Numbered from the stretch's first letter, positions 10,160 to 20,848 are shown. The stretch is 64,000 nt of DNA from Pseudoips prasinana (GCA_951640165.1 OX621265.1:19295001-19359000); one strand, 5' to 3'. Notes: a model not told the origin generated them from the sequence alone. Made by a program: numbers and translations.

Positions 10160-11751
10160 CACACATCAACACAATCTAGGGATATTGAACATTTCATTGA
10201 TTATCTAGAAAACTATAAACATTTTGTTATGACTGTAAATGGAAGAATTAAAGATAATTTCATGGCCGATATTTAAACATTAACAACACGATGCGATTTT
10301 GTTTTTCTAATTAATAAAAGTCTTAAATTAATTAAGCCATAGAAAATTACTGAGTGAACAAAAACATTTTATTCTTATAAAATTATTCAATCGAATTAAA
10401 TGAATAAAAATCTTACCAAATCTGATAATCAGTAATCGGTATTTCCTCCTCTAACATTAATCACACAGCGGCAACGATTTTCCATACTTAAAATTAAGGT
10501 GTCAATGTCTTGCTGGGGTATGCAGTCCCAAGTTCTTTTTAAATGTTCGAAAAGTTGTTCTTCTGTTGTCAAGTTGGGCGGAAAATCCCTCAATGCTCTT
10601 CGCTGTAACATGTCCCAGGCGTGTTCAATTGGGTTTAAGTCTGGCGACTGTGGAGGCCAATCTAATACCTGAACATCGTGTTCTCGAAGGGCGGCCCTCA
10701 CCAGCCGCGCTGTATGGGAAGGTGCATTGTCATGCATGAGCTGAAATTCTTGCCCCGTTAGGGCCCTGAGCGGGACAATGACACGTTCTACTACCTCCTC
10801 ACGGTATCTATGGGCAGTCATGCTGCCCTGAATCCAAATGAGTTGGGTTCGTCCGCCGATTCGTATTCCTGCCCACACCATAATTGTCCCGCCTTGGTAA
10901 GAGTGGACCTCCTGTGGATGTCGGAGACGGCTGACCCTGCCTGGAGTTCTCCAAACGCGTGTTCGTCTCGAATCTGGATGAAATCCATAGCGGGACTCAT
11001 CAGTGAACAGCACCAATGACCATTGTTGATCACTCCATGTCAAATGTTCTTGAGCCCATAAAAGTCGCCTACCGCGATTGCCACGTCGCAGCGCTGGGAC
11101 TCGTAGCGGTCTGCGAGCATGAAGACCAACTTCATGCAGCCTCCTTCGCACGGTTTGGTCGCTCACCAGCAGCTGCTGACCCTCCTGGAGCCTTTGCACT
11201 AGTTGCATCGCTGTGATATTGGGTAGTCTTCTGGCGGTCATTTGGAGAAATCGATCCTGTCTCTGAGTGGTAACACGATATCTACCTGTGTGCCGTTCTG
11301 CCACATCTCCAGTAGCGCGATAACGTGACCACAGCCTGGATACCACATTTTGGCTTGTGCCCAGAGACTCAGCAACGACGCGTTGAATAGCACCGTTTTG
11401 TAACATGCCAACTGCCCGTAACATTTCATCTCGACTCAAATGATGGCGTGGCATGACGCTAAAAAGCTTACACAACCAATTGAGAAAAGAAAACAAAACA
11501 ATTTATCAGGTTTTCTTCAATTAACACGCAAAAAAAATTTTAATGCAACTTCTTGAAATTAGATACAACTCAAGATTGCGCTGTGCTTTGCGTGTTTTCA
11601 TTTGTTTCTCATTTTAATTTTTAAATTTTGAATAAAGAATAGACAAGGTTTAAATCTGTAAATAAACTTTTTAAGGAAACTAAATAGGTTTTAAACAATA
11701 AAGCCATGTTTGATTTCAAAATAACGTATCCCTAGACTTTGTTGATGTGTG
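10160..11751 (-). mobile_element. Complete Tc1-like transposon, copy 1
   Basis: The 1592-bp element is flanked by TA at 10158-10159 and 11752-11753. The ends CACACATCAACAcAaTCTAGGGATA are inverted over 25 bp with two mismatches. Excising it and one TA restores the RTE sequence GAGAACTATATTTACCTAGG, which proves insertion into that LINE. The copy at 57269-58860 has the same length. Confidence 0.92.
10429..11454 (-). CDS. Tc1-like transposase, copy 1
   Basis: This is an intact 341-residue transposase for cut-and-paste movement of its own element at TA sites in the nucleus. The N-terminal half holds paired helix-turn-helix DNA-binding motifs (DEMLRAVGMLQNGAIQRVVAE; then RQDRFLQMTARRLPNITAMQ). 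The catalytic DD34E triad is present: D in FTDESRY, D in MHDNAPSH, and E after SPDLNPIE, with exactly 34 residues between the last two. I chose the ATG at 11454 (MPRHHLSRDE). The frame stays open a little upstream, but the second copy has a T in place of C at the upstream TTG, so that extension is not conserved. There are no stops or frameshifts, so activity is plausible but not shown. Confidence 0.9.
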   Translation of the reverse strand: MPRHHLSRDEMLRAVGMLQNGAIQRVVAESLGTSQNVVSRLWSRYRATGDVAERHTGRYRVTTQRQDRFLQMTARRLPNITAMQLVQRLQEGQQLLVSDQTVRRRLHEVGLHARRPLRVPALRRGNRGRRLLWAQEHLTWSDQQWSLVLFTDESRYGFHPDSRRTRVWRTPGRVSRLRHPQEVHSYQGGTIMVWAGIRIGGRTQLIWIQGSMTAHRYREEVVERVIVPLRALTGQEFQLMHDNAPSHTARLVRAALREHDVQVLDWPPQSPDLNPIEHAWDMLQRRALRDFPPNLTTEEQLFEHLKRTWDCIPQQDIDTLILSMENRCRCVINVRGGNTDY

Positions 11752-12178
11752 TATATTTACCTAGGACAGCCCATCCAAGAAGTTGGACCTACCTAGGGTC
11801 CAACTTCTAGAAGGAGGTCAATCGTAGAATCCAACTTGGCTGGGCAGCCTTCGGGAAGCTACGTAACATCTTTTTGTCCAAAATAACGCAGTGTCTCAAG
11901 TCGAAAGTCTTCGACCAGTGTGTGTTTCCTGTGATGAGTTACGGAACAGAGACGTGGTCGCTTACTATGGGCCTTATTAGAAGGCTCAAAGTCACCCAAA
12001 GAGCAATGGAGAGGGCTATGCTCGGAGTTTCCCTGCGAGATCGAATCAGAAATGTCGAAATCCGCAGGCGAAATAAAGTCACCGACACAGCCCGAATAAT
12101 TGCAAAACTGAGGTGGCAGTGGGCGGCACATAGCTCGTAGAACCGACGCGCGACGGCCGTTGGGGCAGAAAGGTTCGG
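11752..12178 (+). mobile_element. RTE LINE, right part (after Tc1)
   Basis: This continues the RTE from VENY into YLGQ, the NLRIQLGWAAFGKL-like block, then MSYGTETWSLTM, RLKVTQRAMERAMLG and SLRDRIRN. It ends abruptly at about 12178 in GGGGCAGAAAGG, where a minus-strand repeat-D fragment begins. The (GAT)n tail is missing. Confidence 0.75.
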
Positions 12179-12228
12179 CTTGAACAACTCTGACACTAGG
12201 GTAACCACTGCCCATACGATAAGTATTT
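12172..12228 (-). repeat. Repeat-D fragment
   Basis: This is the complement of GTATGGGCAGTGGTTACCCT...GTTGTTCAAG. It abuts the truncated RTE. Confidence 0.5.
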
Positions 12229-12453
12229 ATATAACGGGTTAACCCAGCAACACATTTTCTCGAAAGCACATTTTAAATTAAAATAAGCAATTATTATAAA
12301 CATTATGTATGCATTTTGAAATTAATTCCCACGATGAATGGCCTTAATTATAATACAGCTGTAAAGTATTTAATTACAATTATATTATGCTTATTTTGAA
12401 AATGAAAAACCTTAGTAAGTGCACTTAACACTTGCGAAGTATCAAAATATCTA

Positions 12454-12881
12454 TCTATACATATAATAAAATCGTAGGAAAGTCAAAACTGTACATTTGA
12501 GGCGTGATCTACAAATGCTATCGAAGCCAAAAAAATAGTTTTTAGAATTTTTGTCGGTTTGTCTGTATGTATGTCCGGGATAAACTCTAACACCCTTATT
12601 TAAAAACGTAGTCTAAAGTTAAACTGTAGTTGAACTATGGATCAAGCAATCTCATTGGCTGGTTTTCGACTACACCAAGGTTCAACTGCAGTTTAACTTT
12701 AGACATCGTTTTTAAATAAGGGTAAAAAAGTACTGCATGGATTTACTTCAAATTTTGCATGAATATTACGAAGAGGTCGGGTCAACATATAGGCTACATA
12801 TTATCACGCTATCACCTACAGGGGAGGAGCTGTGATAATTTATAAAAATTTAACGCGGGTAAAACCGCGGGGCACATCTAG
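12454..12881 (+). mobile_element. Hel-B Helitron interrupted by MITE-M
   Basis: It starts TCTATACATATAATAAAATC and ends CGCGGGTAAAACCGCGGGGCACATCTAG|T. The interior is interrupted at GGGATAAACTC|...|AAAAAGTACTGC by MITE-M. Confidence 0.8.
12591..12722. mobile_element. MITE-M inside Hel-B (Harbinger-like)
   Basis: The ends CACCCTTATTTAAAAACG and TTTTTAAATAAGGG are inverted, and inner arms GTTAAACTG/CAGTTTAAC are also complementary. TAA flanks both sides (12588-12590, 12723-12725), fitting the TWA duplication of PIF/Harbinger. The Helitron consensus reads through once the unit is removed. Confidence 0.65.
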
Positions 12882-12885
12882 TAAT

Positions 12886-13040
12886 AACATAGTATCCTGG
12901 GACAGTATTCACACACGGACATCTGATCCCAAACTAAGCAGAGTACTATGTACATGTTCATGCACACAAATATCTGTCCTGGGTGGGAATTTAATCCACG
13001 GCGTGCGGCGTGAAGGCAAGCATTTACCAACCGGGCTCGT
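12886..13040 (-). mobile_element. SINE-a, internally deleted
   Basis: The minus-strand head (TTGGTAAATGCTTGCCTTCACG, decayed B-box) and the tail ATCAGATGTCCGTGTGTGAAT are present. The middle is deleted at about 12950. Confidence 0.6.
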
Positions 13041-13065
13041 CAAAATCATATGACATTGGCGTCTG

Positions 13066-13165
13066 AAACTACCTCGATAGTCAAGCAGTAGCGTGTTTAA
13101 TCGCAAATAATGAAGTCGTGGGTTCAAATACCGGGACAGACCAAATAGTGATATTGGATTTTTTC
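13066..13165 (+). mobile_element. SINE-c head fragment
   Basis: AAGCAGTAGCGTGTTTAATCGC and B-box GGTTCAAATACCG match the head of SINE-c. The body is cut off by the RTE tail at 13186. Confidence 0.55.
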
Positions 13166-13185
13166 TGTAATAATAATAATGTATC

Positions 13186-13690
13186 ATCATCATCATATCA
13201 GCCTAAAGACGTCCACTGCTGGACAAAGGCCTCCCCCAAAGATCTCCACAATTGCCGGTCTTGCGCTATTCGCATCCAGTAGTTTCCAGCGACCTGCACA
13301 AGATCATCGGTCCATCTTGTAGGGGGCCTGCCCACGCTGCGTCTTCCGGTTCGTGGTCGCCACTCAAGAGCCTTTCTGCCCCAACGGCCATCGGTTCTAC
13401 GAGCTATGTGCCCCGCTCACTGCCACTTCAGTTTTGCAATTCTTCGGGCCATGCCGGTGACTTTGGTTCGCCTGCGGATTTCGACATTTCTGATTCGATC
13501 TCGCAGGGAAACTCCGAGCATAGCCCTCTCCATTGCTCTTTGGGTGACCTTGAGCCTTCTAATAAGGCTCATAGTGAGCGACCACGTCTCTGTTCCGTAA
13601 GTCATCACTGTCAACACACACTGGTCGAAGACTTTCGACTTGAGACACTGCGGTATTTTAGACGAGAAGATGTTACGTAGCTTCCCGAAT
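13186..13690 (-). mobile_element. RTE LINE 3' end
   Basis: The minus strand encodes the RT C-terminal region (VMTYGTETWSLTMSLIRRLK, RAMERAMLGVSLRDRIRN, RRIAKLKWQ). The last ORF part and a (GAT)n tail at 13186-13200 follow. Reading frames on the plus strand here are antisense shadows. Confidence 0.75.
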
Positions 13691-13724
13691 GTGATAATTT
13701 TTCAATATCATTAACAAACCCGTG

Positions 13725-13815
13725 CCTACCACGATCGGGAAGAGGTCAGGTACAGGACTGAATGCTTCACATGCTCCCCATGTGAAGCCTTAAGTCCTGT
13801 ACCTGACCTCTTTCA
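13725..13815. repeat. SINE-c fragment in a snap-back palindrome
   Basis: The 33-nt arms at 13741-13773 and 13779-13811 are complementary except for a few bases, around a 5-nt loop. The arm (AGAGGTCAGGTACAGGACT) is from the SINE-c body, which is not palindromic in intact copies. Confidence 0.7.
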
Positions 13816-13988
13816 TCAGATTTCTAGTTTCACGTTTTGTTTAACAACAAATAAGGTTAGTCATAACATAGTGAATAGGTACCTACTCCTTTGTAGGTAG
13901 GTTCATTTAACTGCCACTAATACCTACTAATTATAGTTGGAAACAAACTTAGAGAATTATGTTATAAAACTTATATTTAAGAGCCAAT

Positions 13989-14378
13989 GTGAAAGGAATG
14001 GAGGCTTATCTCATGCGGCGACAGCTTCGGTGGTTCGGTCATGTGTCACGCATAGCAGAGCAGCGAGTGGCTAAGCGCATCTTCCACTCGGAACTTGAGG
14101 GGGGCAAGCGAAAGCATGGCGGACAACTCCTCAGGTACAAATATGTGCTTAATCGCCAAATGAGGACCTGTGGCGTAGAGTCCTTGCAATGGGAACAGCG
14201 GGCAGCCAAACGGACAGAATGGCGGACTTTAGTCCAAGCCATAGTCGACTGTTCCCAGTCTGGAAGGCGCGCTGATCTGGATACCAAGCGCGATGAATTG
14301 AAAGCTAGACGACACAAGATTATTACAATGGTGTGCTCACGTGCCCGCAATGTGCGAGGATTTTTTCAAATAAAAAAA
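13989..14378 (+). pseudogene. LINE C-terminal ORF remnant
   Basis: The 131-codon open stretch matches the post-RT region of insect non-LTR elements: [10 protein letters not shown], then a basic stretch with [16 protein letters not shown], then [15 protein letters not shown]. No RT core is present, so it is a 5'-truncated fragment. Its last codons run into the A-rich edge of MITE-E. It has no independent function. Confidence 0.6.
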
Positions 14379-14657
14379 ACTTGAGAGGTGTCAAGGGACA
14401 CCCGGATGGAACGAAGTTATTTCTTATTATTTATTATGTACAAAAAATCTGTATACCTACACTCAACAAAAATAATCTTCACGACACCACACTGTTCAAT
14501 GCGAAATAGAAATGAAAATATCTGGCTTGCTTTCTTTAAGAAGAGAGAGAGACACAGACAGAGAAACATGCGCACGCCGTGTGTCGTGACAACTTTTCGT
14601 AAGATTTTTTTCCGTCTAGCCCCCTTTCACAACGCGCGATAAGGAACTTCGTTCCAA
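14373..14657 (+). mobile_element. MITE-E copy 1
   Basis: Its inner inverted ends are GGAACGAAGTT (14408) and AACTTCGTTCC (about 14657), and the outer CTTGAGAGGTGTCAAGGGACA block is also shared with the copy at 17644-17934. It contains a purine microsatellite (AGAGAGAGAGACACAGACAGAG). It is non-coding. Confidence 0.6.
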
Positions 14658-15067
14658 TTGGCTACATAAGCCACATGCGAGCACACGAACGTCGGCTACA
14701 GTAAGAGAAGAAGCGGTCGCCGTGGCCGAAACCGGCCGGGACCACATCATTTAATATCATAGAACGAACGGGATGAATAATAATCCAGTGAAGGGGAACA
14801 AAATCTTACTTATTTATATTTTAATTAAAACGGTAGAACTTGGTTTATAGGTGCTTTTATTTAATTGCTAATAAGGGGCGAAAACACACACTTAATATTT
14901 CAAGGGGCGGGTTTTTTTTTAGGCGGGTTACGGGTTCATTTAAGGCATGAGGGGCGAAACTTACGGGGCAAACGGGTCCGAGATCGGCAAGTCGGACTCG
15001 CACTTGGCCGGTTTTTGTAAAGTCTACGTGAATAAAAAACTTTTTATTGTATATTTATATTCTAATT

Positions 15068-15366
15068 ACGCCGCAGATCCTGGGTTGGATTCCCACGCAG
15101 GACAGATATTTGTGTGCATGAATATGTCTATTTGTCCTGAGTCTGGGTGTAATCACACTAATATTATAACGGCGATAGTTTGTGAGTCTGTATGTTTGTT
15201 ACTTCATCACGTCTAAACGGCTGAAGATATTTTAATAAAATATGGTATGGAGTTAGCTGACACCCTAGATTAACACATAGACTATAATTTATAAAGTTTA
15301 ACGGGGGTAAAGCCGCGGGGCACAGCTAGTTATCTATATAAGTATGTATTTACAAAAGAAACGCAG
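15068..15366 (+). mobile_element. SINE-a carrying Hel-A
   Basis: The body CAGGACAGATATTTGTGTGC...GTCTGGGTGTAA is interrupted at 15153. It resumes after the Helitron with TTATCTATATAAGTATGTATT. MITE-J is absent here. Confidence 0.75.
15153..15329 (+). mobile_element. Hel-A Helitron
   Basis: A|TCACACTAATATTATAACGG begins the unit and GGCACAGCTAG|T ends it, 177 bp in all, the same length as the 4111-4287 copy and at the same SINE-a nucleotide. Confidence 0.8.
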
Positions 15367-15371
15367 TATAT

Positions 15372-15705
15372 GTAGTGTAAGATTCTATAACAAACTTCCT
15401 AGTGATATCAGAGAAATGTCTACGAATAAGTTTAAACTACAAAAGCCAAATTGTGTAGCAGGGCTTACTACAAAACTTCTGATTATTTAAGTGACAAAAC
15501 GGCTTGGGATTGAGTGGCTCCAAATTAACACATTTAAATACAATGTTATATTATATTAAGACATAAATATTTTGATAAAATGATTCTTACTGAGTTTTCT
15601 GGCAGTGTTTCTCAGTAGCTGCTACGTCATGCACTGCACGGTAGGGTTAAAAATTAAAACAGATGTAATATTACTACGGAATAAATGAATTTGGAATTTG
15701 AATAT
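15372..15705 (+). mobile_element. CR1/Jockey-group LINE 3' end
   Basis: Remnants YNKLPSDIREMSTNKFK and SDYLSDKTAWD with a stop at about 15516 are followed by the same 3' UTR as at 6541-6880, ending GGAATAAATGAATTTGG. Confidence 0.65.
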
Positions 15706-16640
15706 CAGTTATCTGATTAATTTGGGATTAGATGGCAGTGTGTTTGTTGTTGCAAGATATTTCATTTATTATTTTTTTTCAATATCTGTGACTACATCCT
15801 CTTTCACACCACAACGCTCTCTTACATCAGTATTTCGTATTGTATCTTTCAAATTCTGTCGTCCTTTAAAGTCGTTAAAAAATATGAATAACATATTTAA
15901 ATTAAAAAAATATATGAATACTGCAACAAAGTCATAATACAGGAAAACAGGCTACGACCATAATTAGTTTTATTGATAACACATACCATTGTTCTTAAAC
16001 TCGTCCATTTGGGGTTTTACCATATTGTTTCGGGACTGAAACGAGGAATTACCCGTTCGTAACCACTATGCATAGAATCCAACGACTAACACTTTAATAA
16101 TAAACAATATTTTAATTATTAATATCGAAATAACACACTGAGGAAAATGCATGATGGTAAAATCAACCAAAGCAAGTGCTGGTGATAGTTTATTGATTAT
16201 ACAACATGCAACTTAATTAACGCACATCTTGAAAATAGTTTGTTCAGAATGGTTTACTGAATCGATTTATATCATTTTTAATATAGGTAATTTTTTATTC
16301 CAAAATAAATAAAACTACGGAAATTATTGTCATATTAAGCCTGTACAGTCAAAAAAAATTGAAATAGACCGTAAATCAAAGTAATAAGACTTTTAAAATC
16401 GCAGTTTTATTTGTAATCATACAAATTTTATCATTCAATACAAAATAAATATAATTAAATATAAACTTTATTCAAAGAAACTAATTTAGTAAATAACAAG
16501 GCATAGACATGTTAAATAAAAAATTCAGTGTAGGTATTATGATAACAACATAGTATACTAATTGGGGTGTTTGAGGGTGTGCGTTAATTACGTTACATGT
16601 TGTGTTATATACGGCCCGTCCGAGCCTTGCACGGGAAAGA
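15706..16640. other. A+T-rich spacer, no gene seen
   Basis: No motif-bearing frame or assignable repeat was found. Confidence 0.4.
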
Positions 16641-16657
16641 ATCAGTGAGAAGCAAGT

Positions 16658-16702
16658 AGCTAAATGAATACAGCGGGTTCCTCCCGCTGTATTCATTTAG
16701 CT
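16658..16702. repeat. Perfect 20-bp palindrome
   Basis: The arms AGCTAAATGAATACAGCGGG (16658-16677) and its complement (16683-16702) surround the loop TTCCT. The following sequence (GGGTCTTCTCAGTTGGG) matches 28918-28940, which is not palindromic there. Confidence 0.8.
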
Positions 16703-16849
16703 GGGTCTTCTCAGTTGGGACGCATTGGAGCCGATGGTAAACTCATGAATAGTCACTAAAGCGTGACCGTCATTACAAACACAGCGACCCCATAATAATA
16801 ATATCGATTTCTTACTGTAATATAGATAGAACTATTAAGACATCATCAT

Positions 16850-17085
16850 CATTATTACTACAGGTAAAAGATGTTCACTGCTGAACAAGTCTATCCCAAG
16901 AATCGTCTTGGGGGGAAATGCCATAATCGTTACGCTTGGCAGACGGGTTGGCGATCGCAGTAAGATGGTCATAGTACTCAGAAGGAAGCTGCTGCCCGTC
17001 CTCGGGTAGATATTTCCTCGAGTCGACTTTTACACCCCCACGGGATGAGATAGGGTGATGATATTCTGATATTCGCCGCCGTCAC
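16850..17085 (+). repeat. Repeat-G copy 2
   Basis: It shares TTGGCGATCGCAGTAAGATGG, AGCTGCTGCCCGTCCTCGGG and CACGGGATGAGATAGGGTGATG with 8805-9000. Confidence 0.5.
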
Positions 17086-17170
17086 CACACAGATACTCAG
17101 TTAATAGAAAAAAAATTGAACAAAAACGGTTAAACCAGTAAAATTATTTAAATATCATTACATTTTTTAA

Positions 17171-17350
17171 TTTCCTGGGACATAATTTACACACGGCCAT
17201 CTGATCCCAAACTAAGCAGAGCGTGTACTATGGAAACCAGATAAGTGATATACTACATATTAGTACATATACTACTTTTTTTTCCTAAATACATACTTGT
17301 ATCGATAATTACACCCAGACTCAGGACAAACAGACATGTTCATGCACATA
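17171..17350 (-). mobile_element. SINE-a, headless copy
   Basis: The minus strand carries the body from ATGTGCATGAACATGTCTG to the GGCCGTGTGTAAATTATGTCC tail. The tRNA-like head is missing. Confidence 0.65.
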
Positions 17351-17449
17351 AATCGTATTCTATCCGTAGAATAAGATTATTTTTCTATAAATCATCAAAT
17401 TGCTAGAAAATTGTGTATAATTTTGTAACTAATTTTGTACTACACATTG

Positions 17450-17640
17450 CTCTGACATGGCTTAACGACTGTTTTCTAATGGCTACAACCGGGACAGACA
17501 GCTTACATTGCCCTCCGAAGCACGCAGACGTTCAGAAATTAAACCACATTGGCGGTCACCCATCTATGGACTGACTGCGAGCCTAGTTGCTTAACCTCCC
17601 CAATGACTCACGGACCGGAGAGAGCATCATCGTTTTTTTT
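17450..17640 (+). repeat. Repeat-D copy
   Basis: Shared blocks are TCTGACATGGCTTAACGAC, CAACCGGGACAGACAGCTTA and GGTCACCCATCTATGGACTG. Confidence 0.55.
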
Positions 17641-17643
17641 TTT

Positions 17644-17934
17644 GGAACGATGTTCCTTATCGCTCGTTGTGAAAGGGGGCTAGACGGAAAAAAATCTTAC
17701 GAAAAGTTGTCACGACACTTTTTGCAGCTGTGCGGCGTGCGCATGTTTCTCTGACTCTCTCTCTCTCTCTCTTATAGAAAGCAAGCCAGATATTTTCATT
17801 TCTATTTCGCATTGAACAGTGTGGTGCTACGATAATTTTTGTTGAGTGTATACAGGTTTTTTGTACATAATAAATAATAAGAAATAACTACGTTCCATCC
17901 GGGTGTCCCTTGACATCTCTCAAGTTTTTTTTTA
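17644..17934 (-). mobile_element. MITE-E copy 2
   Basis: This is the reverse-complement copy of 14373-14657: GGAACGATGTTCCTTATCGC at one edge, CCGGGTGTCCCTTGACATCT at the other, with a (CT)n microsatellite within. Confidence 0.6.
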
Positions 17935-18131
17935 TAATGACAACGCCCGCAATATGGAAATAATCCCTGTGTCGCGGGGTACTTTACAAACATATAATAG
18001 ACGGACATGAATTATATCCAGACTGAATAACTATTTATGGGTTACACAAATAGTTGACCGGCGCGGGACTCGAATCGGCGACACCAAGCGGCGAGGCGAC
18101 TATCTTAGCCGCTGCGTCACACGTGCAGTCA
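17935..18131 (-). mobile_element. SINE-d copy
   Basis: The minus-strand head is GTGACGCAGCGGCTAAGATAG with a decayed B-box, and the same body as 5005-5213. It directly abuts MITE-E. Confidence 0.7.
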
Positions 18132-18399
18132 TGTTATATTATGTGTTCTATAGTCGTATATGAACATAGTTAAAATCCAGTTATACAACTTTTAACAACA
18201 TTTAGTTTAAAGATCACCGAATAAAAACCTGAAATTGTCATAAATTGTGTGTTGTTTAGCGGCGAAGGTCAAACATTTCGTCTACATACAAAACTAATTT
18301 GTTATACAAACAATTTGCCTTACAAAAACCGCCCTTAATACTTAGGACTTGAGACAAAATTGGCGAAAGAATTACTTGTGATATTTGACGAGTCTGTGG

Positions 18400-18896
18400 C
18401 GTTCATAAATGCTTGCTTTGCATGCCACAGGTAGTGGGTTCGATTGCCACCCAGGACAGATATGTCTGTTTGTCCTGAGTCTGGGTGTAATTATCTATAT
18501 AAGTGTGTGTTTACGAAAGAAAAGTAGTAATAATAATAATAATATCTGGGGACAATGTCGCACAGATCATCCTAGCCCCAAACTAAGCAAAGCTTGTACT
18601 ATGGGTACCAGGTGACGATATACATACTTATATAGATAAATAAATACATATACACACAGAAAACATCCATGACTCAGAAACAAATATTCGTGCTCATCAT
18701 ACAAATATTTGCACTTACCGGGATTCGAACCCAGGACCACCAGCTTCGTAGGCAGGAGCACTACCAACTAGGCTATGGTGACCGTCAATGTATATGTATG
18801 TAGTATATCAATTATCTGGTTTCCATAGTACAATACAAGCTCTGCTTAGTTCGGGATCAGATGGCCGAGTGTGAATAATGTCCTAAGATATTATTC
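18400..18896 (+). mobile_element. SINE-a split by a SINE-b insertion
   Basis: The head and body are at 18400-18530 (B-box GGTTCGATTGCC). The body resumes at 18788 (GTATATGTATGTAGTATATC) and runs to AATAATGTCCTAAGATATTATT. SINE-b lies between. Confidence 0.7.
18530..18786 (-). mobile_element. SINE-b nested in SINE-a
   Basis: The minus-strand head GGTCACCATAGCCTAGTTGG with B-box GGTTCGAATCCCGG is followed by the SINE-b body and (ATT)n tail. Confidence 0.75.
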
Positions 18897-19182
18897 ATCA
18901 TGTCAGCTACATTACGTCCACTGCTGGACAACAGCCTCCCCAAAGGATGGGAGGATATGTCATAATCGCTTGTCAGGGGGGTTGGCGATCGCAGTTTGAT
19001 GGTCATAGTTCAGACCTATTTTTAGCTGACATTTTACTATTCAAATACATTCTTAATTTTCACGTGAATTTTAGGACGATATCAGCCGAACGAAAGACGT
19101 CCACGACTGGACAAATTAATAAATGTCATAGGACAACTTTACACACGGCCATCTGACCCCATACTAGTAGACCCCTATACTT

Positions 19183-19402
19183 ACTTACATATTGTATGGG
19201 CAGGGGTTACCCTATTGTCACAGTTGTTCAAGCCGTCCAATAGGCCTCGGACATGGCTAAAGACTGTTACCTAATGGCTACAACAGGGACCGACAGCTTA
19301 ACGTGCCCTACGAAGCACGGAGGTGCTCGGAAATTAAACCACTTTGGTGGTCACCCATCTATGGACTGACCGCGAGCCTTAACCTCTCCAATCACTTACG
19401 GC
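19183..19402 (+). repeat. Repeat-D copy
   Basis: It runs from GTATGGGCAGGGGTTACCCT to CACTTACGGCCCGG, with the CACCCATCTATGGACTGACC block. Confidence 0.55.
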
Positions 19403-19437
19403 CCGGTCTTAGCTGACATTTTACTATTAAAATACAT

Positions 19438-19833
19438 TCTTATTTATTTATTTATGATAGACACACCAACAGTATACATACACAACATTTAAATCTTAGC
19501 TCACTACATAGTTCAGTTCTTATATGTACACCTATTAAAGGCATGCACAACACGCACTAAACATAGACAACGTTGACATACAATACAAGTTATTTTAAAT
19601 TAAAAACAAACAAAATACTATAACTAACACAGATAAAAATGCATTAAAGACAATTAAAAAAGTTCTTATTGGACTAAGAAAAAAAAAAAAAAAGTCCCTA
19701 TGCTAACGCTTCCAATATTTTACGCTTGAATGCATAAAATGCATCGGAAAAAATATCTAATTGGTCGATTTTTTTATTAAAACCATTGTACTCATTACAC
19801 GCTCGCACCAAAGGTGAATTTGTGAATTTCTTA
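19438..19833 (-). mobile_element. LINE 3'-end fragment with short TSD
   Basis: The minus strand ends an RT-type ORF (about 19690-19833: remnants NKKIDQLDIFSDAFYAFK, then ILEALA, stop) and a 3' UTR reaching (AAATA)n. TTCTTA flanks both sides. The same flanking sequence occurs uninterrupted at 19023-19085. Confidence 0.55.
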
Positions 19834-19962
19834 ATTTTTACGTGAATTTTAGGACTATATCAGCCGAAAGGCGCCCACGACTAGACAAATAAATAAATAT
19901 CTTGGGCCAACTAACACAAAGTTTTTAAAGTCTACGTAAATAAAAACCTTTTTATTATATTA

Positions 19963-20277
19963 CTAGCTGTGCCCCGCGGTTTTACCCGTGTTTAATTTTA
20001 TAAATTAAATTATCACAGCTCCTCCCCCGTAGGTTATAGGGTGATAATATGTGGACACGACCTCTTAGTAATATTCATGTAAAATTTGAAGCAAATCCAT
20101 TCAGTACTTTTTGAGTTTAGCCCGGACATACATGCAGACAAACAGACACACAGACAAAAATTCTAAAAACTATATTTTTGGCTTCGATATCGATTGTAGA
20201 TCACGCCCCAAGTATTCTTTAAAAAAAATATTCAATGTACAGTTTTGACTTTTCTACGATTTTATTATATGTATAGA
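19963..20277 (-). mobile_element. Hel-B Helitron
   Basis: On the minus strand it runs from TCTATACATATAATAAAATC to ACACGGGTAAAACCGCGGGGCACAGCTAG. Confidence 0.8.
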
Positions 20278-20429
20278 TTTTTATACGCTTTTTATTAGCT
20301 TCACTTGTATGTCTGTAACTGACTCCTTTAGACGCGATTTTGACCCACTTTAAACGGCCAGACTTCATTCTAACTTTGTAGATTTATCGAGGGCCGATGA
20401 CAATACACTAATATGATAAAAAATAAATA

Positions 20430-20620
20430 ATAGTTAAAAATAAAAACTTGTGTGTACGTAATACGTTGTGCGCGCATCGTAAAAATTCACTCTCATACCA
20501 CCTAGAACTAACTTCATGCTGTTAAATTTTTTGGTGTCGGTGTGCGCGCGCATCGTAAAAATTCACTCTCATCATTTTTCTCCATCGCGCCAAAAGAAGT
20601 ATAACTTCAAAAAACACGCT
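20430..20620 (+). repeat. S element, short copy
   Basis: One partial and one full hairpin unit lie between AAAACTTGTGTGTACG and GGCGCGATGGAG (complement), ending in GAAGTATAACTTC. Compare the six-unit copy at 62080-62675. Confidence 0.65.
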
Positions 20621-20801
20621 ATAATATATAAAATTCAACTATAAAATAGAAAATAAATTTAAATAAATTCAAATTGAAAATAGTGTAAAAAATATATATT
20701 TTATTGTAAAAAAACGTGGGGTGCTTTTTAAGATATTATTATTAAAATAATAATTCTTCTACTCATTTCTGTCAGAAAAATATTTATAACTATTGACACC
20801 A

Positions 20802-20848
20802 CGGAACCCTGAAAAGCATGGGGTGCACCCATGCTTTTCAGGGTTCCG
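20802..20848. repeat. Perfect 21-bp palindrome
   Basis: The arms CGGAACCCTGAAAAGCATGGG (20802-20822) and complement (20828-20848) surround GTGCA. Confidence 0.85.

Noticed and set aside
10810..11216. Plus-strand frames across the Tc1 element
   Set aside because: Antisense shadows of the transposase; the same frames recur in the second copy only because the DNA is the same.
11859..12269. 136-codon minus-strand frame
   Set aside because: Antisense shadow of the RTE C-terminal block continuing into repeat-D.
13252..13680. 142-codon plus-strand frame
   Set aside because: Antisense shadow of the RTE C-terminal region; the minus strand carries the known motifs.
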